Positions 1 to 6,660 of a stretch of DNA of 6,722 nt are shown here, piece after piece (position 1 is the first letter of the stretch; each line of letters begins with the position of its first letter). The position numbers and the translations under genes are program-made. Origin of the DNA: an uncultured bacterium (GTDB taxonomy: Bacteria > Chloroflexota > Anaerolineae > JACIWP01); assembly GCA_903872005.1 (NCBI GenBank), contig CAIQJD010000119.1, positions 1-6,722 on the forward strand, read 5' to 3'. The notes under the pieces are model-generated. The model had not been told where the DNA came from and ran no database searches. It saw only the letters and a program-made list of their open reading frames with translations.

Positions 1-145
1 CGCGGGCCGTCTCGACCACCGCCAACAACAGGGGCGTCGCCGGCCGGCCGGGGAGGGGCTGCAAAAGCTTCGGCCCGCCGAAGCGGGTCGCCGCGCCGGC
101 CGCCAGAATGATCGCCCACACGCCCCGCAGCGCCGCGTCTGCCAT
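1..145 (-). CDS. mocA: MocA-like molybdenum cofactor cytidylyltransferase, N-terminal part only
   Basis: This gene starts at 145 and runs off the left edge, so only 48 codons are visible. They translate to an MADAALRG leader, then the hydrophobic strand VWAIILAAG, then ATRFGGPKLL. This is the nucleotide-binding signature of MobA-like nucleotidyltransferases (LAAG-x3-R-x-G-x2-K-L), with Arg21 and Lys26 as the expected phosphate-contacting residues. In the family, the MocA branch transfers CMP from CTP to molybdopterin to make the cytosine-dinucleotide cofactor of xanthine-dehydrogenase-type enzymes. The MocA assignment, rather than MobA or a sugar nucleotidyltransferase, rests mainly on its upstream neighbour yqeC. 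The ATG overlaps the yqeC stop as TGATG, which implies translational coupling. No clear Shine-Dalgarno sequence precedes it. Confidence 0.75.
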   Translation of the reverse strand, partial: MADAALRGVWAIILAAGAATRFGGPKLLQPLPGRPATPLLLAVVETAR

Positions 146-960
146 CAGCGCGTGAAGGCTTCGCACACCACCGGCGTGGCGCGTAAGTAGGCGACCACCA
201 CATGTTGAATGGATGGACTGAGCAGCAACATGCGGATCGTCTTGAGGATGCCCTGCGAGCGGAGGGCCGGGCCGTGGGTGGTGAGGAGCGGGATGACGCG
301 CGCGCCGGCCGGCGTCCCTTTCAACCCGCCATCGGCATGCGCCAGGGCCACGGCAATCAATTCGGGGCCGATGGGCGAGCCGAGCGGCATGCCGGACAGA
401 TCGGCCAGCAAGAGCGGGCGGTGAATGAACTCATCGGAAAGCGGCTTGCCCAGGACTTCCATGTCGGCCATCGGCACGACCAGCGTGGCGCACGCGGGGA
501 CCACCGGCTCCTGAATGTTGGGCGTCTTGAGCATGCGATGGGCCGCGCCGTCGGCCTCAATCAAGATCGCGGCATCGGAGAGACTCGCGGCCAGCGGCGC
601 GATCCAGTCGGCCGGCACGCCGGTCAACTTATAGGGCTGAAACTTGATGGGATGATCGTAGCCGATCCAGCCCATGCTGACCGGGCCATCTTTGGGCTGA
701 TTGCCGGCTAACACGATTGTGGCGTACTGCGCCAGCGCCTGATGCACTTTCGCCTGGCAATCGGGGAGGTCGTCGGCGAAGACGAGGGTTTCGCCGGCCG
801 CCGGGATCGGCTCGATGATGCGGGTGGTGGTGGTCACGATGGTGCGCCGGCCGAACGCGGCGCGCTCGCGCGCCGCCTGCATCGTGGCCGCAGTCTTCCC
901 GCCGGCCCCGACGAAGCAGACGATATCGCGATCCTGAATTCCCAGCGCTTCGGCTAACAA
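145..960 (-). CDS. yqeC: YqeC-family accessory protein for molybdenum hydroxylases
   Basis: The product is a cytoplasmic nucleotide-binding protein of the YqeC family, named as a putative accessory factor of selenium-dependent molybdenum hydroxylases; its biochemical role is not established. I chose the TTG at 960 (271 residues) because AGGGGG lies 6 nt upstream and because family members begin just before the first strand. An in-frame ATG at 1002 would add 14 residues but has no good ribosome binding site. Counting from the TTG, the P-loop-like FVGAGGKT spans 16-23, the VTTTTRI strand 42-48, the EADGA motif 135-139 and EPVVP 151-155. The last three are hallmarks of the family, and length is normal. 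It follows the MFS gene by 64 nt and overlaps mocA by one base. The pair points to a xanthine-dehydrogenase-like enzyme nearby. I see no sign of selenium use in this window. Confidence 0.85.
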   Translation of the reverse strand: MLAEALGIQDRDIVCFVGAGGKTAATMQAARERAAFGRRTIVTTTTRIIEPIPAAGETLVFADDLPDCQAKVHQALAQYATIVLAGNQPKDGPVSMGWIGYDHPIKFQPYKLTGVPADWIAPLAASLSDAAILIEADGAAHRMLKTPNIQEPVVPACATLVVPMADMEVLGKPLSDEFIHRPLLLADLSGMPLGSPIGPELIAVALAHADGGLKGTPAGARVIPLLTTHGPALRSQGILKTIRMLLLSPSIQHVVVAYLRATPVVCEAFTR

Positions 961-971
961 TTGGCTCCCCC

Positions 972-992
972 TATGGCTATGCCACAGCCATA
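972..992 (-). promoter_or_regulatory. Hairpin abutting the yqeC ribosome binding site
   Basis: A perfect 7-bp inverted repeat, TATGGCT (972-978) and AGCCATA (986-992), encloses a 7-nt loop. On the minus-strand RNA it sits directly 5' of the AGGGGG Shine-Dalgarno sequence of the TTG start at 960, with the last stem base touching it. No T-run follows, so it is not a typical terminator. It could modulate yqeC translation or stabilise a processed end, but that is inference. It would lie inside the coding region if the ATG at 1002 were the true start. Confidence 0.35.
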
Positions 993-1024
993 ATGGTAGC
1001 ATAGGTCGCGGTTGCTGTCCAATC

Positions 1025-2269
1025 CTATGCTTCCCAGGATGGCTTCTTCAGGGTGAGCGCCAGCAAGCCGGCCAGGGTCGAGGCGATAATCGCGACGACC
1101 ACCGCGGCGCGATAGTTGCCCATCCAGTCGTAGATGCGCGCCCCCAGATAGTTGCCGGCGGCCGTGCCCAGCGCCGTCGCCAGGCCGACCAGGGCGTAAA
1201 TCTTGCCGAAGGCGCGCAGGCCGAAGAGGGCCACGCCGGCCAGCGGAAAGACGGTGAAGACGCCGCCGCTGGCGACGCCATAGATGAAGACGTAGACGAT
1301 GCGCGCGATGGGGCTGGCCGGCCAGAGGAGCATGCACGATCCCAGTCCCATGCCGATGAGCGAGAGGCCCAGGACGCGCGCCCGGCTGAAGCGGTCGGCC
1401 AGGCTGCCGATGGAGAGCCGACCGATGACGCTGACGCCCAGCATCAGGCCGAAGAACGATGCGGCGGCGCCGGCCGGCAAGCCGGCGTCTTCCAGCATGG
1501 CCGGCAGTTGCAGCGACACCATGCCATGATCCACATAGCACAGGGTGGAGCAGAGGACGAGGATCCACAGGGCCGGCGAGCGCACTGCCTGGGTGAAGGT
1601 CGCGCCGCTGGCGGCGGTATAGGTCAGCGAGGGCGGCTCCGGCGCCCCGTCGGGATATTGGTTCAACCTGGCCGGCGAATCCACAATCAGAAAGAGGATG
1701 GCCGGCAGGACGATGCCCCCCATCAGCGCCATGGCCAGGAGATAGCCGCTGCGCCAGCCGTAACGCTCGATGATGACGGCGGTCAGGGCCGGCAGGGCCA
1801 GGCCGGCCACGCCGACGCCGGCCAGAGTCACGCCGGTGGCGCGCCCGCGCAAGCGCACGAACCAGCGTCCGATGAGCGATTGCAGCGTCAGCAGATCGCT
1901 GCAACGCGTGAAGAGCGCCTGCTGCACGATGATGAGGACGTAGAATTGCCAGAGGGAATTCATGCGCGACAGCAGGAAGTGGGTCAGCGCCACGCCGGCC
2001 GCGCCCAGGAGCATGACGCGGCGCGGCCCCCAACGATCCACCAGCATGCCGATGAAGGGGAGCAGGCCGGCCGCGACCAGATGCGTCAGCGCAAAGGCTT
2101 GCGCGATGACCGTGCGGTCGGTAGCGAAGAATCGTTGCAAGGGGAGCAAGTAAACGGAGTTTGCGTAGAAAGCGGCGCCGGAGGTGATGCCCAATACCGT
2201 CCCACAGACGATGACGGTAGTCCATCCCCAGAAGGGGAGGTTGCGCGCATTCGATTTAGTGAGAAACAA
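1025..2269 (-). CDS. Major facilitator superfamily transporter (12 helices)
   Basis: This 414-residue integral membrane protein has the usual MFS length and two six-helix halves split by a polar loop at about 197-230. The loop between helices 2 and 3 carries motif A (Gly74, Asp78-Arg79, then GPRR at 81-84). A weaker copy, GSLADRFSRARV, lies at 288-299 in the second half. The segment RWFVRLRGRATG (135-146), then GWRSGYLLA (171-179), resembles the monocarboxylate and oxalate/formate-antiporter-like branch of the superfamily. That makes a small organic acid a reasonable but unproven substrate. The start is the TTG at 2269, preceded by AGGTG with 7-nt spacing; no in-frame ATG occurs before residue 75, which lies beyond the first helices. 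It is divergent from the PNPOx-like gene and is followed on the same strand by yqeC after 64 nt, so they may share a transcript. Confidence 0.88.
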   Translation of the reverse strand: MFLTKSNARNLPFWGWTTVIVCGTVLGITSGAAFYANSVYLLPLQRFFATDRTVIAQAFALTHLVAAGLLPFIGMLVDRWGPRRVMLLGAAGVALTHFLLSRMNSLWQFYVLIIVQQALFTRCSDLLTLQSLIGRWFVRLRGRATGVTLAGVGVAGLALPALTAVIIERYGWRSGYLLAMALMGGIVLPAILFLIVDSPARLNQYPDGAPEPPSLTYTAASGATFTQAVRSPALWILVLCSTLCYVDHGMVSLQLPAMLEDAGLPAGAAASFFGLMLGVSVIGRLSIGSLADRFSRARVLGLSLIGMGLGSCMLLWPASPIARIVYVFIYGVASGGVFTVFPLAGVALFGLRAFGKIYALVGLATALGTAAGNYLGARIYDWMGNYRAAVVVAIIASTLAGLLALTLKKPSWEA

Positions 2270-2333
2270 AAGCCTTCACCTGTGGGTAGATTGCGCCGGC
2301 CGTGCGCCGGGCGAGTTCTCTTCGGCCGACCCC

Positions 2334-2363
2334 ACTATACCACAACCGGCACGAGCGACGCAA
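2334..2363 (-). promoter_or_regulatory. Candidate sigma-70-type promoter for the MFS gene
   Basis: Read on the minus strand, TATAGT (2339-2334) is a 5/6 match to the -10 box and has a TG one base upstream, giving an extended -10. A weak -35, TTGCGT (2363-2358), lies 18 nt further upstream. This would leave a leader of about 60 nt before the TTG start at 2269. Only sequence resemblance supports it. Confidence 0.4.
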
Positions 2364-2397
2364 AAGCGAGGCGCGCTTGCGCCGGCGGGCCGGCCGG

Positions 2398-2413
2398 TGT
2401 AAACTACTTTACA
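2398..2413. promoter_or_regulatory. Inverted repeat TGTAAA-N4-TTTACA, possible operator
   Basis: This is a perfect 6-bp dyad, TGTAAA CTAC TTTACA, lying AT-rich within GC-rich DNA of the divergent intergenic region. Its right arm TTTACA is a 5/6 match to a -35 box and lies 21 nt from TATACT (2435-2440). It therefore overlaps the likely promoter of the plus-strand PNPOx-like gene and could bind a dimeric regulator. It resembles, but does not exactly match, known TGTNA-type operators, and no regulator is encoded in the window. Confidence 0.35.
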
Positions 2414-2440
2414 GATTGGGACGCCGGACGCGCCTATACT
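2408..2440 (+). promoter_or_regulatory. Candidate promoter for the PNPOx-like gene
   Basis: The -10-like TATACT (2435-2440) is a 5/6 match to consensus and lies 42 nt before the start codon. The best upstream box, TTTACA (2408-2413), is 21 nt away, longer than the optimal 17. Either the promoter is weak or needs an activator, or the real -35 is poorly conserved. Confidence 0.35.
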
Positions 2441-2482
2441 GCGTGTGCGTCTTCGTTCGCATATTGAAAGGAGCATGAACCG

Positions 2483-2848
2483 ATGACCATTCTCTCTGCC
2501 GAGGCGAAAGAGATCATTGCCGACACGCATCCGGCCTGGGTGGCGACGGCCGACCAACACGGCCGGCCCAACGTTTCCGCTAAAGGCTCGTTTCGTGTCC
2601 TCGATGATGAACACGTCCTCTTCGCGGACATCAATTCGCCGCGCACGCTGGACAACCTGACGGCGAACCCGCAGGTGGCCGCGATTGTCTACGATGCTAC
2701 CAAGCGCCGCGGCGTCCGCATCTGGGGCCACGCCGCAGTGCTGGGGCCGGGCGAGCTTCTGGAGCGGGTCAATCGCGAGCTGGCCGCCCGCAACATGCAG
2801 GCCAAGCGCCTGGTCGTCATCACGGTCGAGGAATTCTTAACCTTCTGA
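2483..2848 (+). CDS. Pyridoxamine 5'-phosphate oxidase-like FMN-binding protein
   Basis: This small 121-residue cytoplasmic protein has the PNPOx-like split-barrel fold. Family features are the opening helix (about 4-14), the strand-turn WVATADQHGRPNVSAKG (19-35) and DINSPRTLDNLTANPQVAAIVYD (49-71). The latter supplies the typical flavin-phosphate contacts around Arg54-Thr55 and the Asn62-Pro63 pair. The strand GVRIWGHAAVL follows at 77-87. Members bind FMN, F420 or heme and reduce or oxidise varied small molecules, and many are of unknown substrate; true PNP oxidases are longer, so vitamin B6 synthesis should not be assumed. The ATG at 2483 has AAGGAG (2468-2473) 9 nt upstream. It is monocistronic, the only plus-strand gene here, and ends 8 nt before a strong hairpin. 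A link to the PLP enzyme next door is possible but not shown. Confidence 0.85.
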   Translation: MTILSAEAKEIIADTHPAWVATADQHGRPNVSAKGSFRVLDDEHVLFADINSPRTLDNLTANPQVAAIVYDATKRRGVRIWGHAAVLGPGELLERVNRELAARNMQAKRLVVITVEEFLTF

Positions 2849-2855
2849 GTCGCGC

Positions 2856-2892
2856 GCTGGCCCGCGCCATGCAGCGCACGGCGCGGGCCAGC
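2856..2892. terminator. Strong hairpin between convergent genes, probable bidirectional terminator
   Basis: A perfect 13-bp GC-rich stem, GCTGGCCCGCGCC (2856-2868) with its complement at 2880-2892, surrounds an 11-nt loop. Inside the loop TGC (2870-2872) and GCA (2876-2878) can add 3 bp. It begins 8 nt after the PNPOx-like stop and 32 nt after the fusion-gene stop on the other strand. No T-run follows on either side, so if it terminates transcription it does so without the classical U-tract, or it protects the 3' ends. Confidence 0.6.
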
Positions 2893-2923
2893 ATCAGCGG
2901 GCGTAGCTCGTCGTCCGGCCGGC

Positions 2924-5236
2924 TTACAGCAGCCGGCGGAAGCCAGAATGGGCCGGCGGGCCAGAGAGCGCCTCTTGGACCCGGCCGGCGCGCAGCGCCG
3001 CAGCGATCTCGGCGAAGGTCGCGTCTACCGCTTCCCCGAACAGGGCCACGATCTCCTCGGTATGCGCCAGGCTGGGATAGATATACGTCCCAGACATGAA
3101 GCCGCGCTTCAGCATCAACTGGGTGTAGAGCGTTTTCAGCTCGTTGGCCTGCGGCCCGTCGAACTTGAAGTGCGCCATGCAGGGATAGCCGTCGTCCGTG
3201 GCGACCGGCAGCCCGTGCCGCTGGCCCAGGGTGCGCCAATGGCCCTTGACCAGTTGGCCGATGTGCGCCGCGTGCGCCGGCACGTCCAGGCGCTTCATCT
3301 TCGCCAGGGTCGCCAGGGCCGCGGCCGGCCCCACCCCTTCCGTCCAGTAGGTGCTGCTGATGAATGACGAATGCGCCCCATCCATCGCGGCGCGCGTCCC
3401 GATGATGGCCCCGATGGGGTGGCCGTTGCCCAGCGCCTTGGCGAAGACGGCGATATCCGGGTTGATCCCGAAGCGCAGGTGCGACCCGCCGAAGTGCAAC
3501 CGCCAGCCGATGGTGATTTCGTCGAAGATCAAGAGCGCGCCGTGCTGGTGCGCGCCATCGCGAATGAACTCCAGGAAGCCCGGCGCGGGGTCTTCATAGC
3601 GGCATGGCTCCATGATGACCGCCGCCAGCCGGTCGCCATACTGGTCGAGGATGGCCTGATACTCCTGCCGGTTGCCATAGGTGAAGGGGACGGCCGTGCC
3701 GCGCAGCTCACGCGGCACGCCCAGCGGATCTAGGCCGGGGAAGAGGTGGCCGCGCAGGGCGTCGTCTTCGCCCAGGTTGGCCGCCAGGTACCAGTCTTGC
3801 CAGCCGTGATAGCCGCAGAAGGCGATCACGGAGCGGTCGGTGGTGGCGCGGGCGATACGCACGGCCACAGCGCATCCCTCGCCGCCGCAGCGGGCATAGC
3901 GCACCTGCTCGGCCCAGGGGTGAATGTCGCATAGCACGTCGGCCAGCTCGACCTCGTCGGCGTAGTTCAACTGGCTCATGGAGCCGAGGTTGACGCGCCG
4001 GCGCACGGCCGCGGTCACATCCGGGTCGCGGAAGCCCAGCAGGCACGCGCCGATGCCGGTGCCGGTGAAGTCGTAGTAGTGCTTGCCGTCCAGGTCCCAG
4101 GTCTCGCAGCCGCGCGATTCGCTGGCGTAGGCCGGCCAGACGTCGGGGGCCATCATCTCCGGCCGCTTGCTGAGGAGCTGCACGCCGCCGGGGATGCGCG
4201 TTTTGGCATGGCGGTAGGTATCCTGCGTCACCGTCCCGCTCTGCGGGACGAAGCCGAAGAGCCGGCCGGCGTTGCGGTAGAAGATGTCGTCCAGGTCGCC
4301 GGCCGAAAGGCCAAAGAGGCGCTGGGCCTCGCGGATGACGCGCAGCGATTCGAGGGAGATGAGGGCCGGCCGGCACAGGTTCGCCTTGTCCCAATCAATC
4401 ACGTCTGGCCCCAGCCAGAAGAAGCCGTCGCCTATGGTGACGGCGCGGCCGCGATGCTCGGAGACCGGGAAATCGGTGCCCCACATGATCTTGCGCGGGC
4501 CGAACTCTTCCAGGATCGCCACGATAGGTTCACATTCACTGACCGCCGCCAGGTCGAAGTAGACGTTTTCGAGGCCGCGCAGGGCCGGCAGGCCGATGCG
4601 CGCATTATGAGCATGGAAAGAACGCGCCGCATGGGCCAGGATGAGTCGGGCATTGGGGTACTTCTCGCACTTGGCGCGGATCTCGCGCTGATTGGCTTCA
4701 TCGGCCAGAGCGCGGTAGCGCACCATGTGCAGCAAGATAGCCAGGCCGCGCTGGTCGGCGAGACGCCAGGCCCATTCGGGCAGATAGCTGTCAATGGGCG
4801 CTTCGAAGGTCGGTTTCTGGTCGCTGAAAGTATGATAGCACTTGAAGCCGGCGATCTGCGGATTCTGGAGATACTGCGCCGCTTTCTCCTCCGAGAATTC
4901 GGGCGTGATCATGATGAGGCCGCGGCTTTCGGGGAGGCCGTTCACCTGTTCGACGATGAAGTCGTTATGAACGTCCACCGGGCGTTGGAGCTGCGCCGGG
5001 ATGAAGAGGCCGCCGGCCAGGCGTTGCGCCCCCACGCAGCGCCCGATGTGTTCGCGCCAGGCAGCGACGCCGGTGATGTCCGGCCCGTCGCCGAACAGGT
5101 GGCCGGGTTGGACATCCAGGTCCGCTTTGCGATAGATGTGGGCGTGCGAATCGAACAGGCGCGCCGGCAAGAATTCTTGCAGCTCGGCGGCCAGTTGCGC
5201 GTCCACGTCGTTGAAGGTCCAGTTCTGGTTCGACAT
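2924..5236 (-). CDS. Fusion of amidohydrolase-2 family barrel and class III PLP aminotransferase
   Basis: This single 770-residue frame carries two complete enzyme domains and no signal peptide. Residues about 25-330 form a metal-dependent TIM barrel of the amidohydrolase-2 (ACMSD-like) family: the HxH pair is His31/His33, then His170, His202 (LILAHAARS) and Asp255 (MWGTDFP) complete the usual ligands. Residues about 340-755 are a glutamate-1-semialdehyde-aminomutase-like class III aminotransferase: IPGG at 348-351, DLDGKHYYDF 381-390, CGGEG 450-454, YHGW 476-479, FDEI 571-574 with Asp572 facing the PLP nitrogen, and the Schiff-base Lys600 in FAKALGNG. The GYHGWQDWYLAANL stretch is typical of a subfamily often seen outside heme synthesis, so HemL activity is unlikely. 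Linker length is about 10-15 residues. The ATG at 5236 has GGGAGG 9 nt upstream. It follows the M20 peptidase by 39 nt. The substrate is unknown; the barrel could hydrolyse an amide or decarboxylate an acid before transamination. Confidence 0.88.
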   Translation of the reverse strand: MSNQNWTFNDVDAQLAAELQEFLPARLFDSHAHIYRKADLDVQPGHLFGDGPDITGVAAWREHIGRCVGAQRLAGGLFIPAQLQRPVDVHNDFIVEQVNGLPESRGLIMITPEFSEEKAAQYLQNPQIAGFKCYHTFSDQKPTFEAPIDSYLPEWAWRLADQRGLAILLHMVRYRALADEANQREIRAKCEKYPNARLILAHAARSFHAHNARIGLPALRGLENVYFDLAAVSECEPIVAILEEFGPRKIMWGTDFPVSEHRGRAVTIGDGFFWLGPDVIDWDKANLCRPALISLESLRVIREAQRLFGLSAGDLDDIFYRNAGRLFGFVPQSGTVTQDTYRHAKTRIPGGVQLLSKRPEMMAPDVWPAYASESRGCETWDLDGKHYYDFTGTGIGACLLGFRDPDVTAAVRRRVNLGSMSQLNYADEVELADVLCDIHPWAEQVRYARCGGEGCAVAVRIARATTDRSVIAFCGYHGWQDWYLAANLGEDDALRGHLFPGLDPLGVPRELRGTAVPFTYGNRQEYQAILDQYGDRLAAVIMEPCRYEDPAPGFLEFIRDGAHQHGALLIFDEITIGWRLHFGGSHLRFGINPDIAVFAKALGNGHPIGAIIGTRAAMDGAHSSFISSTYWTEGVGPAAALATLAKMKRLDVPAHAAHIGQLVKGHWRTLGQRHGLPVATDDGYPCMAHFKFDGPQANELKTLYTQLMLKRGFMSGTYIYPSLAHTEEIVALFGEAVDATFAEIAAALRAGRVQEALSGPPAHSGFRRLL

Positions 5237-5275
5237 CTTCAGACGCCTCCCGCGATGGTATGGGCAAAGGGCGGC

Positions 5276-6634
5276 TTACGCCTCGGCGAAACGTTGCAGC
5301 AACAACGCATGGTATTTGATGGCATGGGCGAAATCGCTCAGGCGAATGTGCTCGTTGGGCGCGTGGATATTGGAACCCCAGTAGCCGGCGCCGCCGGATG
5401 CGAAGATCATGGGATAGTTGAGGACGTCGGCCATCGCTGAAAGTCCCACGGTGCCGGCCGAGGTGGGATGGAGGAGCGCCGGCTTGCCGTAGTACTCCTC
5501 GCTGACCCGGGCGCAGAAGCTGACGAAGGGATCGCTGATCGGCACGCGCACCGGCGCCTCGTGGGCCGCGATGGGATGGATTTCCACATCGGAGAAGCCC
5601 TGGGCGTCCAGATGCCGGCGCAGCTTTTCCAGGATGTCTTCGGGGCGCTGGTCGGGGACGAGGCGAAAATCCACTTTGGCGCGCGCTTCGCACGGCAAGA
5701 CGGTCTTCAGTCCCGGTCCGTTGTAGCCGGCCTGAATGCCGCAGATATTGCACGTCGGCCGGCCGAGGAGTTGCTTGTGATAGTCGAGGCCGCTGACGTT
5801 GCCCAAATAGGCTTTGATGTCCATGGCCTGGCGCTGCGCCTCTTCGTCGCCGGGCATGGCGCGCAGGGCGTCCAGCTCATCCGCCTGCCAGTCGCGCACG
5901 CGATCATAGAAGCCGGGGATGCGAATGGTCTCGTCGGGGGCTTTGAGGCTGGAGAGCGCCCAGTTGAGCCGCCAGACAGCGGACGGCAATACCGAGGCCC
6001 AGGCGGAATGGGCATCACGCCGGGCGCTGCGGACGGAGAGTTCCACGTAAAGCAGGCCGCGCACGCCCAGGGTCAGGGCCGGCCGGCCATCCTGCGTCAC
6101 GCCGCTGGCTTCCAGGAGGCCGGCTTCGGCGGCGAAGAGCGGCCCGTACTGGCGCATCAACGCCGGCAGGTTGGGGCTGCCGCTCTCCTCTTCGCCTTCC
6201 AGCAAGAAGACGACGCCGGCCGGCAGCTCGCCGCGCACGGCGCGCCAGGCGCGCAGCGCGACCAGGCGCGCTGCGAAATCGCCTTTGTTGTCGGACGCGC
6301 CGCGGCCATAGAGCTTGCCATCCCGCCGGGTCGGCTCGAAGGGGGGCGTATCCCATAGCTCCAGCGGCTCGGCCGGCTGCACGTCATAGTGGCTGTACCA
6401 CATCATGCGGCGCGGGCTGCGGCCGGCCGCTTCGCCGATGACCAGCGGCGGCGCGGCGCCCAGGTCCAGCCGACGCGCCGGAAAGCCGGCGTCGCGCAGC
6501 TCGGCCACGCACAGGTCGGCCATCTCGCCCAGGCCCCAGTTCTGCGCCGAGACGCTGGGCTGGCGCACCAGGCGCGCCAACAGGGCCAGCGCGTCGTCAA
6601 AATGGGCGTCAATGTAGCTGTAGATGTCTTGCAT
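5276..6634 (-). CDS. M20-family metallopeptidase (dipeptidase/deacylase type)
   Basis: This 452-residue cytoplasmic enzyme belongs to the ArgE/DapE/ACY1/CPG2/CNDP group, which uses two zinc ions to cut dipeptides or N-acyl amino acids. The complete active-site set is visible: His82 and Asp84 in SHYDVQP, the bridging Asp115 in GRGASDNKG, general base Glu149 with ligand Glu150 in EGEEESGS, probably Glu175, and His424 in NIHAPNEH. His209 (DAHS) marks the inserted dimerisation domain at about 190-310. Length is normal for CNDP-like members. I chose the ATG at 6634, since GGAGG lies 4 nt upstream; an upstream in-frame start at 6661 would fall at the edge of a hairpin repeat and has no ribosome binding site in view. 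It precedes the amidohydrolase-aminotransferase gene by 39 nt, probably in one operon. Exact substrate cannot be read from sequence. Confidence 0.9.
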   Translation of the reverse strand: MQDIYSYIDAHFDDALALLARLVRQPSVSAQNWGLGEMADLCVAELRDAGFPARRLDLGAAPPLVIGEAAGRSPRRMMWYSHYDVQPAEPLELWDTPPFEPTRRDGKLYGRGASDNKGDFAARLVALRAWRAVRGELPAGVVFLLEGEEESGSPNLPALMRQYGPLFAAEAGLLEASGVTQDGRPALTLGVRGLLYVELSVRSARRDAHSAWASVLPSAVWRLNWALSSLKAPDETIRIPGFYDRVRDWQADELDALRAMPGDEEAQRQAMDIKAYLGNVSGLDYHKQLLGRPTCNICGIQAGYNGPGLKTVLPCEARAKVDFRLVPDQRPEDILEKLRRHLDAQGFSDVEIHPIAAHEAPVRVPISDPFVSFCARVSEEYYGKPALLHPTSAGTVGLSAMADVLNYPMIFASGGAGYWGSNIHAPNEHIRLSDFAHAIKYHALLLQRFAEA

Positions 6635-6660
6635 GTGTCCTCCAATGCGCCGGCGCGCCA

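Noticed and set aside
145..960. Possible selenocysteine use suggested by the yqeC name
   Set aside because: No gene here has an in-frame TGA interrupting conserved sequence, and the family also occurs in genomes without selenium hydroxylases.
954..2225. 423-codon minus-strand frame overlapping the MFS gene in another frame
   Set aside because: Arg/Gly/Ala-rich translation with no transmembrane pattern. The frame of 1025-2269 carries motif A and twelve hydrophobic segments.
1508..2467. 319-codon plus-strand open frame opposite the MFS gene
   Set aside because: The product is highly polar and rich in Gln, Arg, Gly and Ala with no motif, and it lies antisense to clear transmembrane coding. It also runs across the divergent promoter region.
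2475..2486. Three-codon frame ATG AAC CGA TGA overlapping the PNPOx-like start as ATGA
   Set aside because: Its ATG is only 1 nt from AAGGAG, too close for efficient initiation, while the ATG at 2483 has good spacing. Probably chance.
2924..5236. The fusion gene as hemL (glutamate-1-semialdehyde aminomutase)
   Set aside because: The second domain is HemL-like in fold, but the YHGWQDWY stretch, the TIGWR segment in place of the usual HemL MTGFR, and the fused amidohydrolase argue against a tetrapyrrole role.
4079..5440. Long plus-strand open frame (453 codons) opposite the fusion gene
   Set aside because: It is antisense to a frame with full enzyme motifs. Its translation shows no family motif and has the composition typical of GC-rich shadow frames.
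5468..6358. Long plus-strand open frame opposite the M20 gene
   Set aside because: Antisense shadow of a gene with a complete catalytic set; no recognisable domain.
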